Shown piece by piece: positions 44,277 to 53,079 of a stretch of DNA of 64,000 nt. The DNA is from Rhizobiaceae bacterium (GTDB lineage: Bacteria; Pseudomonadota; Alphaproteobacteria; Rhizobiales; Rhizobiaceae): contig JARGOX010000002.1 of NCBI GenBank assembly GCA_029233925.1, positions 310,001 through 374,000 of the forward strand, in the 5' to 3' direction. The notes under the pieces are model-generated. The model searched no databases and was not told where the DNA came from. It saw only the letters and a list, made by a program, of their open reading frames with translations. Within the stretch, counting starts at the first letter, position 1, and every line of letters begins with the position of its first letter. The position numbers were made by a program, and so were the translations under genes.

Positions 44277-46055
44277 CTATTCCGCAGCCTCATGGACACC
44301 GGGAATGAATCCGAAGTCAAAGGGCTCAGGCTCGCCGCGTGTTTTTCTCATCTCGGCGCGAAGCGCCTCTGTTGCTGCCTCATCAACCACATTGTCTCGT
44401 CCGATGACAACGCCATAATCACTTTTGGCGCGTTCATGCGACACCAGATCAATGCAGACATCCTTTCTGACGGCGGCAATCGGCCGATCCAGCGGATCTC
44501 CCCAGCCACCTGATCCCGCCGTGATGAAAATCACCCGGTCACCGGGTTCAACGGCAAGATTATCAAGCTTGGACTTGATGCGCTCCGGCTTGTCGGCCCC
44601 GGCACGATGCAGCCATTTGCTCGACGTGCCTCCGTGCAGGCCACCATTGATTCCCCAGGGCGGGACGGTCTCGCGGTCGTCATGGATCGAGATCGTGCCG
44701 GGTTCGAGCAGTCGGTAGATCTTCTCGATCCCCGCGCCACCGCGATGCAGGCCCGCACCACCGGCATCCTTGACCGGACGGTAGCTTTCGACCAGCACCG
44801 GATAGTAGTTTTCGATATATTCCACCGGTGTGGCACTGAACAAGGGCCACCAGGCGTGGCCATCAAAGCCGTCCCCAAGCGGTCTGCCGGGCACACCGCC
44901 AAACAGCAATTCCATCAACTGGAAATATTTGCCGTTCTTGTCGTGACCGGTGAAGATGAAATGCGGGCTGGTGCCATAGCCGGCAGCCATCGACAGATGC
45001 GGGGCCTTCTGGCCGAGTGCACCGGCCTGACAATCGAAGAACCGCGTATGGGTGTTCAACCGGTTCGAAAGTGCTGCCGGGAACTTGGGATTCAACAGGC
45101 TGCCCTCTGGCAGAATGATCTCGAACAGATCATAGAAACCCTCGTTGAACATGATCTTCGGATCAAAGGCCATGATCATGTAGACGCCAAAGAACAGTTT
45201 GCAGAGCCCTTCGTGAATGTGGAAGTTGATCGGTCCTTCCGCCTGCGGGTCCGTACCGGTCCAGTCAATCACCGCAACGTCACCGCGGCGGTAGATGGAA
45301 AGATGCATCTTGAACGGGCCATTGCCCAGGCCATCATCATCGACATAATCGGTGAATGTGACCGGTTCAGAAGAAATATATTTGTTGATCAGAATGCGCA
45401 TGGCTTCGCGGGTGCGATCCATCAGCATGTCGCAGGCCTCGACATAGACATCGCGGCCGAACCGATCACAGATTTCATTGACACGCCTGACGGCCGTGCG
45501 ACAACCGGCGACCAGCGCCATGAGATCGGCACGGTTCATATCGGGCGTGCGCGAATTGTTGAGCATGATGTCGAGCACACCCTGGTTCAACTTGCCCTTT
45601 TCATAGATCTTGACCGGGGGAACGCGCAGTCCCTCCTCCCAGATCGTGCGCGCGTCGGAAGGCATTGAGCCCGGCACTTTGCCGCCCACATCAACCATAT
45701 GGCCAAAAATCGAACTGAAGCCGACATGCACGTCTTCGTGAAAGATCGGCAGCATCACGCACCAGTCATTGTTGTGCGAGATCGAGCCCTTGCAGGCGTA
45801 GGGATCGTTCCAGACGAACACGTCTCCCTCATTGATGTCGTCGCCATATTGATCGACGATGGCCGGAATATAGGAGCCGAACTGGCCAACAATCATCTGC
45901 CCCTGGGCATTACAGATCATCGGGAATTCGTCATGCTGCTCGCGGATCACCGGCGAGAGCGCGATGCGCACCACGACGCTGTCCATTTCGAAACGGGCAT
46001 TGAGAAGTGCGTTCTCGATCAGGTCGAGTGTGATGGGATCAACTGTCTTGGTCAT
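44277..46055 (-). CDS. Hydantoinase B/oxoprolinase family protein (HyuB-like)
   Basis: This 592-residue protein has the HyuB signature near its start (DPITLDLIENALLNARFEMDSVVVRIALSPVIREQHDEF) and the C-terminal GSGGWGDPLDR. With HyuA it forms an ATP-dependent amidohydrolase that opens five-membered cyclic imides or lactams such as N-methylhydantoin, 5-oxoproline or hydantoins; related pairs carboxylate ketones. The ATG at 46055 follows AGGGAG and comes five bases after the HyuA stop. Confidence 0.86.
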   Translation of the reverse strand: MTKTVDPITLDLIENALLNARFEMDSVVVRIALSPVIREQHDEFPMICNAQGQMIVGQFGSYIPAIVDQYGDDINEGDVFVWNDPYACKGSISHNNDWCVMLPIFHEDVHVGFSSIFGHMVDVGGKVPGSMPSDARTIWEEGLRVPPVKIYEKGKLNQGVLDIMLNNSRTPDMNRADLMALVAGCRTAVRRVNEICDRFGRDVYVEACDMLMDRTREAMRILINKYISSEPVTFTDYVDDDGLGNGPFKMHLSIYRRGDVAVIDWTGTDPQAEGPINFHIHEGLCKLFFGVYMIMAFDPKIMFNEGFYDLFEIILPEGSLLNPKFPAALSNRLNTHTRFFDCQAGALGQKAPHLSMAAGYGTSPHFIFTGHDKNGKYFQLMELLFGGVPGRPLGDGFDGHAWWPLFSATPVEYIENYYPVLVESYRPVKDAGGAGLHRGGAGIEKIYRLLEPGTISIHDDRETVPPWGINGGLHGGTSSKWLHRAGADKPERIKSKLDNLAVEPGDRVIFITAGSGGWGDPLDRPIAAVRKDVCIDLVSHERAKSDYGVVIGRDNVVDEAATEALRAEMRKTRGEPEPFDFGFIPGVHEAAE

Positions 46056-46059
46056 GATA

Positions 46060-48117
46060 TCATTCTCCCTTCGATGTCGGCCAGATGAGCAGATTGCCGA
46101 GATCATCGACATCGGCGTAATGGTCGGGCAGCAAAACGGTGGTGGTGTCATACTGCCTGATGATTGCCGGCCCCTGGACGCGGGCACCAGGCGCAAGGCG
46201 ATCGCGATCCACATGCGGCGTGTCATGCCAGGCCCCGTTGAAATAGGCCTTCTGGGTTTCCATCACGGCTTGTGCAACATCTGTCGCGCCCGCTTCCGGC
46301 GGTGTTGTGATCACAGGTGGCGTTGCCCCTGTGGCCGTGACGCGCAAGGCCACAAGCTCGATCGGCAGATCGAAACGCACGCCGTACAGGCGCTCATGGG
46401 TGTCGTGGAAATCATCCAGCACATTTGTCAGTCCGGAGGCGCTGTCGACCAATTCCTTCGGCACATTGATATTGACTTCGAAACCCTGCTGTTCATAGCG
46501 CAGGTCCAGTCCGTAGCTGATGCCCCGATCGCTCTCGGCGACCTCCTGTTCATCAAGCCAGGCCCGTGCCTTGGCGTTCAGGTCTCCAAACACTTCCCAG
46601 ACCTGTTTTTCGTCAATACCCGAGGTGCTGCGGATCATCGTGCGCACGAATTCATTCTTGAACTCGGCTTCCAGGAAGCCCAGAGCGGAAAGCACACCCG
46701 GATTGGGCGGCACCACGACCGGGTAACTGCCGAGCAATGTGGCAATGGCGTTGGCATGCAAGGGACCGGCGCCGCCAAAGGCCACCATGCCGAACTCGCG
46801 CGGGTCGAGACCGCGCTGAACCGTGATCAGCCGCAAGGCGCCCAGCATCACTTCATTGGCAATGTGCAGTATGCCCTCGGCTGCATTTTCCGCCGACAAT
46901 CCCATTTTTTCGCCAATGGCAGAAACGGCGGCACGGGCACCCTCGACATCCAGTGACATGTCCCCGCCAAGAAGCTTGGAGGGTAGGTAACCCAGAACGA
47001 CATTGGCATCACTGACGGTGGGTTCCGTTCCGCCCTTGCCATAGGCAACGGGCCCGGGCATCGCACCGGCGCTGCGCGGTCCGACACGCAGCGAGGTTGT
47101 GAGCTCAGCCAGTTCGGCGATCGAACCACCGCCGGCCCCCACACTGCGTACATCCAGCGTCGGGACCTTGGCTGGAAAGGATCCCACCTCTGTTGACCGC
47201 GAGATCATCGGCTCGCCGTCAAGAATCACCGAGACGTCCGTTGACGTTCCGCCCATATCAAAGGCCAGCAATTTGTGCAGGCCCGTGCGGCGGGCAATCA
47301 TGGCCGTCGCTGTAACGCCGCCAGCTGGTCCCGACAGCACCGTATGCACCGGTCGGTCAGCGGCAGCGGCGGCACTCATCAGCCCGCCGTCGGACCGTAC
47401 GATATGCAGTTTGCTGGTTACGTTCTCTTCCTTCAACCGATCTTCGATCCGAGACAGGTAGCGCGTCATGATCGGGCGTACATAATCATTCATCACAGTT
47501 GTGATGGCGCGGTCATATTCACGAAATTCTGGCAGGATTTCCGAAGAAAGGGAAACCTGGAGTTCGGGATGGCGTGTATGCACGATATCGCGCAGCTGAC
47601 GCTCATGGGCGTCATTGGCATAGGAATGCATCAGGGAAATGGTCAGCGCCTCGATCCCGGAACTGCACAAATCATCAATCAGTGCGGTGGCTTTTTCGAC
47701 ATCAAGCTCGCGCACGACATTGCCGCGCGCATCCATGCGCTCGGGGATCCCGCGTGTATCGGCCAAAGAGGCCAGCGGTTCGGGTTTTTCCATGACGATC
47801 CAGCCGAACAATGGGCCGGGCGTCCAGGATTTTGCCAGGTGCAGGGTGTACTCGAATCCCTGCGTAACCAGCAGGCCGACACGTGAACCCTTGCCCTCAA
47901 GCACAGCATTGGTCGCAACCGTCGTTCCGTGCAGGACAAGGGTGATATCGGATGGCGATATGCCCGCCTTCTCACAGATCAACCGGACGCCCGCCGCAAC
48001 CCCTATGGATTGATCCTGGGGCGTTGAGGGTGTCTTGGCCCGGTAGGTCTTGCCGGTTGTATCATCCTGCAAGAGCAAATCGGTAAACGTACCACCTACG
48101 TCAACACCTAACCTCAT
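46060..48117 (-). CDS. Hydantoinase A/oxoprolinase family protein (HyuA-like)
   Basis: This 685-residue protein has the N-terminal ATP-binding motif GVDVGGTFTD, the central LHGTTVATNAVLEGKG and the C-terminal FAFGGAGPLHA-type stretch (VAFGGAGPLHANAIA). It is the ATPase/activation half of a HyuAB enzyme. The ATG at 48117 follows GGGAG. LacI operator 2 lies 56 bases upstream, so it is induced with the importer. It heads a two-gene operon with HyuB. Confidence 0.87.
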   Translation of the reverse strand: MRLGVDVGGTFTDLLLQDDTTGKTYRAKTPSTPQDQSIGVAAGVRLICEKAGISPSDITLVLHGTTVATNAVLEGKGSRVGLLVTQGFEYTLHLAKSWTPGPLFGWIVMEKPEPLASLADTRGIPERMDARGNVVRELDVEKATALIDDLCSSGIEALTISLMHSYANDAHERQLRDIVHTRHPELQVSLSSEILPEFREYDRAITTVMNDYVRPIMTRYLSRIEDRLKEENVTSKLHIVRSDGGLMSAAAAADRPVHTVLSGPAGGVTATAMIARRTGLHKLLAFDMGGTSTDVSVILDGEPMISRSTEVGSFPAKVPTLDVRSVGAGGGSIAELAELTTSLRVGPRSAGAMPGPVAYGKGGTEPTVSDANVVLGYLPSKLLGGDMSLDVEGARAAVSAIGEKMGLSAENAAEGILHIANEVMLGALRLITVQRGLDPREFGMVAFGGAGPLHANAIATLLGSYPVVVPPNPGVLSALGFLEAEFKNEFVRTMIRSTSGIDEKQVWEVFGDLNAKARAWLDEQEVAESDRGISYGLDLRYEQQGFEVNINVPKELVDSASGLTNVLDDFHDTHERLYGVRFDLPIELVALRVTATGATPPVITTPPEAGATDVAQAVMETQKAYFNGAWHDTPHVDRDRLAPGARVQGPAIIRQYDTTTVLLPDHYADVDDLGNLLIWPTSKGE

Positions 48118-48172
48118 TTCACACTCCCATACTGGCCTGTTGCGCCCGAAATTTCTCCGGTGCGATATCTGT

Positions 48173-48186
48173 TGAATACGCATTCA
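48173..48186. promoter_or_regulatory. LacI-type operator copy 2, TGAATACGCATTCA
   Basis: This element is identical in 14 bases to the copy at 43050. It lies between the divergent hydantoinase operon and the LeuC-like operon. On the plus strand TTGAAT (48172-48177) and TAGCAT (48195-48200) are 17 bases apart and may be the leuC-side promoter, with the operator over it. One site can thus control both operons. Confidence 0.85.
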
Positions 48187-48294
48187 TTAAATAGTAGCAT
48201 TGCTCCGACATCAAGAAAAAAAACAGGCTGATCGTGGACCGCAAGGCACATTTATTCGTTTCAGACCTGAGAAAGCAGCAACGGATACACAGAC

Positions 48295-49707
48295 ATGGCA
48301 GGACGCACCCTCTATGAAAAAATCTGGGACGCGCACATCGTACGCAGCTACGATGGTGGTGACGATCTCATTTACATCGACCGACATCTGGTTCAGGAAG
48401 TTTCAAGCCCGCAGGCCTTTGCCGCGCTTGATGAATACGGCAGGACCGTGCGTCGCCCCGAGGCCCATCTTTCCGTGGCCGATCATGCGGTGCCGACGAA
48501 GAACCGCTCGCAAGAGCTGAAAACCGGGCTTGCCGCACGCCAGGTTGAACGATTGGTCGACAATTGTCACCGATACGAAATTCCCTACATCCCGACTGAT
48601 GACCCCCGCCACGGCATTGTCCATGTCATCGGTCCGGAGCTTGGATTTACCCAGCCGGGCACGACGCTGGTTTGCGGTGACAGCCACACCTGCACCCATG
48701 GGGCATTCGGATGCATCGCCTTTGGCATCGGCGCCAGCGAATGCGCTTGTGTCCTGGCCACCCAGACATTGCGGCAGCGCAAGCAGAAAACCATGCGCGT
48801 CAGCCTTGACGGAGCCCTGCCAGAGGGCGTGACGATCAAGGACGTCATCATTGCACTGATCGCAAAAATCGGAACCGGCGGCGGTGTCGGCTACGCCATC
48901 GAATATGTCGGCTCAGCCGTTGAAGCCCTGTCGATGCAGGCCCGCATGACGCTGTGCAACATGACGATCGAGGCAGGCAGCCGCGTCGGACTGGTTGGCG
49001 TGGATGAAAAGACAATCGCCTTTCTCAAGGGGCGGCCACTTTCACCCAAGGGCGCCGATTGGGAGGCTGCTGTGGCGGCTTGGGCAAACCTTCGAAGCGA
49101 CGAGGATGCGCAGTTCGACCATTGCGTCAGCCTGGATGTATCACAACTGGCGCCGCAGGTTTCCTGGGGTACAACCCCGGAACAGTCTGTCTCCGTGACG
49201 GGTCATATTCCCGATCCGATGCAGGAAAGCGATCCTGATCGTCGCTTCGGGCTGCAGAAAAGTCTCGACTATATGGCCCTGACCGCAGGGACCGCCATTC
49301 GCGACATAACGATTGACAAGGTCTTCATCGGATCCTGCACCAATGGCAGGATCGAGGATCTGCGGTCGGCGGCCGCGATCCTTGAGGGCCGCACGGTTGC
49401 CCCCGGGGTTTCGGCCATTGTGGTGCCCGGATCGGCGGCAACGCGTATCGCTGCCGAAGCCGAAGGGCTCGATTTGATATTCCGCTCCGCCGGGTTCGAA
49501 TGGCGCGAGGCGGGATGTTCCATGTGCGTGGGGATGAATGATGACCGGCTTGCGGAAGGCGAACGTTGCGCATCGACGTCCAATCGGAATTTCGAAGGCC
49601 GTCAGGGCATCGGCGGGCGCACCCATCTGATGAGCCCGCAGATGGCAGCAGCGGCGGCGGTCACGGGCCGCCTGACCGATGTAAGGGAATTGCTATCATG
49701 CCGATGA
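48295..49707 (+). CDS. Aconitase-family hydratase large subunit (LeuC-like)
   Basis: This 470-residue protein has LeuC motifs VCGDSHTCTHGAFG and GSCTNGR, with the two further iron-sulphur cysteines in CSMCVGM. It carries a [4Fe-4S] cluster and, with the small subunit, shifts a hydroxyl group by dehydration and rehydration. In this setting, with no leuA or leuB and with a LacI operator, it is more likely a catabolic (methyl)malate-type hydratase than 3-isopropylmalate dehydratase. No strong ribosome site precedes the ATG. Confidence 0.85.
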   Translation: MAGRTLYEKIWDAHIVRSYDGGDDLIYIDRHLVQEVSSPQAFAALDEYGRTVRRPEAHLSVADHAVPTKNRSQELKTGLAARQVERLVDNCHRYEIPYIPTDDPRHGIVHVIGPELGFTQPGTTLVCGDSHTCTHGAFGCIAFGIGASECACVLATQTLRQRKQKTMRVSLDGALPEGVTIKDVIIALIAKIGTGGGVGYAIEYVGSAVEALSMQARMTLCNMTIEAGSRVGLVGVDEKTIAFLKGRPLSPKGADWEAAVAAWANLRSDEDAQFDHCVSLDVSQLAPQVSWGTTPEQSVSVTGHIPDPMQESDPDRRFGLQKSLDYMALTAGTAIRDITIDKVFIGSCTNGRIEDLRSAAAILEGRTVAPGVSAIVVPGSAATRIAAEAEGLDLIFRSAGFEWREAGCSMCVGMNDDRLAEGERCASTSNRNFEGRQGIGGRTHLMSPQMAAAAAVTGRLTDVRELLSCR

Positions 49708-50336
49708 AAAAAATGTCCGAATTTACCAGTATTGCGGCGCCATTGCCGGAAAACAACATTGATACAGATGTCATATTTCCCGCGCGTTTCCTGCTGATCC
49801 TTTCGAAAGAAGGCGTCGGAAAATATGCCTTCCACGAACGCCGCAAGGGCGCCGGATCGGATTTTGTGCTCGACAGACCGCCCTATGACAAGGCCGAGAT
49901 CCTGGTGACGGGTTCGAATTTCGGCACCGGGTCGAGCCGCGAACAGGCGGTCTGGACCCTGGCGGACCTGGGTATCCGTTGCGTGATTGCCCGCAGTTTC
50001 GGCGAAATATTCTTTTCCAATTGCTACAAGAATGGCGTCCTGCCGATCGTCCTCGGCGACGACGCAATGCCTGCGGTGGAAGCAGCGGCCAATGCGGCGG
50101 AACAGATCACCGTGGATCTGCCGAATGAATGTCTGAGGCTGGCCAACGGGACGGAAATCGCATTTACAATAGAGCCCTATCGCAAACAGGCCCTGATGGC
50201 CGGTCTGGACGAGGTCGGGATGATCCTGACAGAGGACTTGGCGGCCATCGAGGCATATGAATCCCGGCGCAAGCTGAATACACCCTGGGTAACAGCCGGG
50301 TCGGAACAATTGGTATTACAGAGCGGAAATGATTGA
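49698..50336 (+). CDS. Aconitase-family hydratase small subunit (LeuD-like)
   Basis: This 212-residue swivel domain has NNIDTDVIFPARFL, the substrate loop TGSNFGTGSSREQAVWTL and ARSFGEIFFSNCYKNG, all typical of LeuD. It pairs with the LeuC-like subunit, whose gene it overlaps by ten bases. The ATG at 49698 follows AAGGGAA at eight bases. A second ATG is at 49704. The substrate loop reads GSSREQA as in true LeuD, so sequence alone does not exclude isopropylmalate. Confidence 0.85.
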   Translation: MPMKKMSEFTSIAAPLPENNIDTDVIFPARFLLILSKEGVGKYAFHERRKGAGSDFVLDRPPYDKAEILVTGSNFGTGSSREQAVWTLADLGIRCVIARSFGEIFFSNCYKNGVLPIVLGDDAMPAVEAAANAAEQITVDLPNECLRLANGTEIAFTIEPYRKQALMAGLDEVGMILTEDLAAIEAYESRRKLNTPWVTAGSEQLVLQSGND

Positions 50337-50337
50337 A

Positions 50338-50979
50338 ATGACAGAAAACACAGACCTTTTGGAAAATTATCGCAAGGCCTATGGCAACCGCATCGGCTTT
50401 GGACAACGCCCGGCATTGATCATGATCGATTTCGTTCGGGCCTATTTTGACCCCGCATGCGAACTCTACGCTGATGTCGACGATGCACTGGCCTCGGCGC
50501 TGCGCATTCGCAAGGCCGCGCGTGCAAACGGCGTTCCCATTATCTATACCAATGTCTCTTATCATCCCGATGGTTCGGATGGCGGCCGGTTCTATCAAAA
50601 AGCCAAACCGCTGCACAATTTCATCAGAGGCAATCCAATGGGCAATTGGCCCGAAGGACTTGAGGTCGGTGACGATGAACTGGTAATCTCCAAGCAATAT
50701 CCCAGCGCCTTTTTCGGCACCTCGCTTGCTTCCACCCTGACCACCTGGGGCATCGATACATTGATCCATACGGGGTTGAGCACCAGCGGATGCGTGCGGG
50801 CAACCTGTGTTGACTGCTGCTCGCACGGCTTTATCCCGATTATCGCCCGCGAAGGTGTCGGCGACCGTCACGAGGCACCGCATGAATCCAACCTCTTCGA
50901 CATGAATGCCAAATATGGCGATGTGGTCGGCGAGCAGGAAATTATGGATTATTTCCAGACATTGAAGCAGAAATCCTGA
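50338..50979 (+). CDS. Isochorismatase-family hydrolase, N-carbamoylsarcosine amidase-like
   Basis: This cysteine hydrolase of about 213 residues has the triad D31 (LIMIDF), K119 (ISKQYPSAFFGT) and C152 (STSGCVRAT). The stretches YPSAFFGTSLASTL and DRHEAPHESNLFD are close to N-carbamoylsarcosine amidase, which follows N-methylhydantoinase in creatinine breakdown. Since HyuAB is in the same regulon, an N-carbamoyl compound is a good substrate guess, with ammonia and CO2 as products. An in-frame ATG at 50329 overlaps LeuD and is an alternative start. Confidence 0.85.
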   Translation: MTENTDLLENYRKAYGNRIGFGQRPALIMIDFVRAYFDPACELYADVDDALASALRIRKAARANGVPIIYTNVSYHPDGSDGGRFYQKAKPLHNFIRGNPMGNWPEGLEVGDDELVISKQYPSAFFGTSLASTLTTWGIDTLIHTGLSTSGCVRATCVDCCSHGFIPIIAREGVGDRHEAPHESNLFDMNAKYGDVVGEQEIMDYFQTLKQKS

Positions 50980-51003
50980 CGGATACGAAGAACGGGCAGA
51001 GCC

Positions 51004-51975
51004 ATGGCCAGAATTACATGTATCGGAACCGGCAATGTCGGACGCGCCTGGGCCGTGGTCTTTGCCCGCGCAGGCCATGCGGTTGCACTCTATGACGCGC
51101 AACCGGACCTGGCGCTCAATGTCGCCATGCCGCGTATTCGCCGGACCCTGAAAGAGCTTGCCGAGGCGATGCCGACGGGCGAAACTGCCGAGGCAGTCGC
51201 AAGCCGGATCGAAGTACATGCAACGATCGCTGACGCAGTCCGCAATGCCGATTATGTTCAGGAAAGTGTGCGTGAAGATGTTGCGGTCAAGCGCAGCGTC
51301 TTTGCCGAGATTGCCGATGCAGCTCCGCATCAATGTCTGCTCGCCTCATCAACCTCCGCATTGCCAGGCTCGGCTTTCCTGAGCGCGATCGTCCATCCGG
51401 AACGGGCCTTTGTCGCCCATCCGGTCAACCCGCCCTCCCATATCCCCTTGGTCGAATTGTGTGGCACCGGCGCAACGAGTGCAGAGGCACTGGGCGCGGC
51501 GCAGAACCTTCTGAGCGCTGCCGGCATGGAGCCGATCATCGTGCGCAAGGAAATTGACGGTTTCATCCTCAATCGCCTGCAATATACGATGGTTGCCGAG
51601 GCGATGCATCTGATTGGTGAAGGCTATTGCACGGCGGAAGATATCGACCGGGTGGTCACCAGCGGGCTTGCCCTGCGCTGGGCATCCATCGGCCCGTTCA
51701 TGACGGCCCATCTCAACGCGACAGGGGGTTTTGCCGGTTTTGTCGAGCAATTGGGCCCGATGATGAAACGCATGGGCCAGGATGCAAAAACCGACTACGA
51801 CTGGGGACCACAGCAGGTAGCGGAGATCCACGAATGGCTCGCCAGTCAACTGCCTGTAGACGATATCGCCGAGGCCCAAGCCTGGCGTGACCGGCGGATT
51901 CTCGCCACGCGCGCCATGCAAAAATCAGATGACGGTGTGGGCAAAGCCAAAAAACCCGAGCCTGAGACCTTCTGA
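51004..51975 (+). CDS. 3-hydroxyacyl-CoA dehydrogenase family protein (lambda-crystallin/carnitine-dehydrogenase-like)
   Basis: This 323-residue NAD-dependent dehydrogenase has the Rossmann motif CIGTGNVGRAWA and the catalytic-domain stretches VAHPVNPPSHIPLVELC and EIDGFILNRLQY. Members of this branch oxidise L-gulonate, carnitine or 3-hydroxybutyryl-CoA. Next to the LeuCD-like hydratase it could oxidise the resulting 3-hydroxy acid. It starts 24 bases after the amidase stop in the same operon. Confidence 0.85.
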   Translation: MARITCIGTGNVGRAWAVVFARAGHAVALYDAQPDLALNVAMPRIRRTLKELAEAMPTGETAEAVASRIEVHATIADAVRNADYVQESVREDVAVKRSVFAEIADAAPHQCLLASSTSALPGSAFLSAIVHPERAFVAHPVNPPSHIPLVELCGTGATSAEALGAAQNLLSAAGMEPIIVRKEIDGFILNRLQYTMVAEAMHLIGEGYCTAEDIDRVVTSGLALRWASIGPFMTAHLNATGGFAGFVEQLGPMMKRMGQDAKTDYDWGPQQVAEIHEWLASQLPVDDIAEAQAWRDRRILATRAMQKSDDGVGKAKKPEPETF

Positions 51976-52051
51976 CTCCAGCGCTGTTGCGGCTGATCAC
52001 AGAGTGAGCCTCTTCACCAATATTGCGCGACATCCATGGACAATCAGCCGC

Positions 52052-52783
52052 CTATTGAACCTGCGTTCCGGCACCGGCAAGCGTGCGTTCATTGGCCATC
52101 GCCAGCTTCTGGCGCAGATTGTTCTTGAAACCGGCCTGCAGGGCAATTGTCAGGTCGGGCTTGCGCCGCAGGTGCCGCAGCAGGTCGTCACGTTTAAAGA
52201 CAAGAGCACGCAGATCGCTGGTCGCCGTAGTTGTGGCCGTGGCCGGTCGACCGGAGATGATGCCGAGTTCGCCGATGAAATCGCCAGTCGTGCAGCTGGC
52301 CACCAGGTGACCATTGACCACCACGTCGACGGCGCCCTCGGCAATATAGGTCAATTGTTCGACGCTCTGGTCCTGGTGCGTCAGCTGGCTGCCCGCTGGA
52401 ATGTCCTGCCAGGAACCGATATTGATAAACTGGCGCGACAGGTTTGGCGGGACCAGCACCAGGGCGTTCTGGCAGAATAAAAACTCCTCATCGCTGAACC
52501 GCACCCGGCGGCTCTGCCACATCAAAATGGACAATTGCGTAAAATTCGCCAATACGAAGAGGGCTTCCCAGCCGGTACCGATCGGATCACGCAGGATTGT
52601 GCCGCTATAGACAACACCGGCGACACCGGAAATGAGCGCAATGATCCTCAGCCATACGATGGAGTTCATCAGCATCGACAAGACCAGCAGCCCATAGGAC
52701 AGATGGCCGGCAATCGACGACGGCGCCAGGGCGGTTTCAAGCAGGCTATGCAATACGAACCCCCATTGCGGATTATTGATCAC
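52052..52783 (-). CDS. Popeye-like membrane protein with cyclic-nucleotide-binding domain
   Basis: This 243-residue protein has three membrane helices (about 25-45, 47-65 and 70-92), then a soluble cyclic-nucleotide-binding-like domain (about 115-225, IPAGSQLTHQDQSVEQLTYIAEGAVDVVVNG). The layout is that of Popeye-domain proteins, best known from animals. The phosphate-binding motif GELGIISGRPATATTTA is near the canonical form, so nucleotide binding is plausible. It is convergent with the dehydrogenase operon. Function unknown. Confidence 0.75.
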   Translation of the reverse strand: MINNPQWGFVLHSLLETALAPSSIAGHLSYGLLVLSMLMNSIVWLRIIALISGVAGVVYSGTILRDPIGTGWEALFVLANFTQLSILMWQSRRVRFSDEEFLFCQNALVLVPPNLSRQFINIGSWQDIPAGSQLTHQDQSVEQLTYIAEGAVDVVVNGHLVASCTTGDFIGELGIISGRPATATTTATSDLRALVFKRDDLLRHLRRKPDLTIALQAGFKNNLRQKLAMANERTLAGAGTQVQ

Positions 52784-53079
52784 AAACGACTATTGAATTT
52801 GTTCAATATACCGCATGTGCCATTCAAATGAACAAGGAAAAATTTCGGCAGTAGCAGTCTCGTCAAACCGGCTGGAGAAAAACAACGCCGGCAGCCTGAA
52901 CCCGGGCGAGGCCGTGAGGCTTTCCATGACCACCCGTGCTGTGGCACAAGCGGGAACAGGTTTGCCCGAAAGACAGCATTGCGAACATGGTGATGACGGA
53001 TCCCGGCAGATCTGTTCTGTGACCGAAAGGCGTCGCATGATCTGGGAAACTTCAATAATGTGGATATGATACCTATTTC

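Noticed and set aside
48295-50336. LeuC/LeuD read as leucine biosynthesis
   Set aside because: No leuA or leuB is nearby, and the genes share a LacI operator with a hydantoinase operon and importer, so a catabolic role is more likely, though sequence alone does not exclude it.
52815-53069. Small 84-codon frame before the nucleotidyltransferase-like gene
   Set aside because: No family, no ribosome site and an antisense frame of similar length suggest a chance frame.
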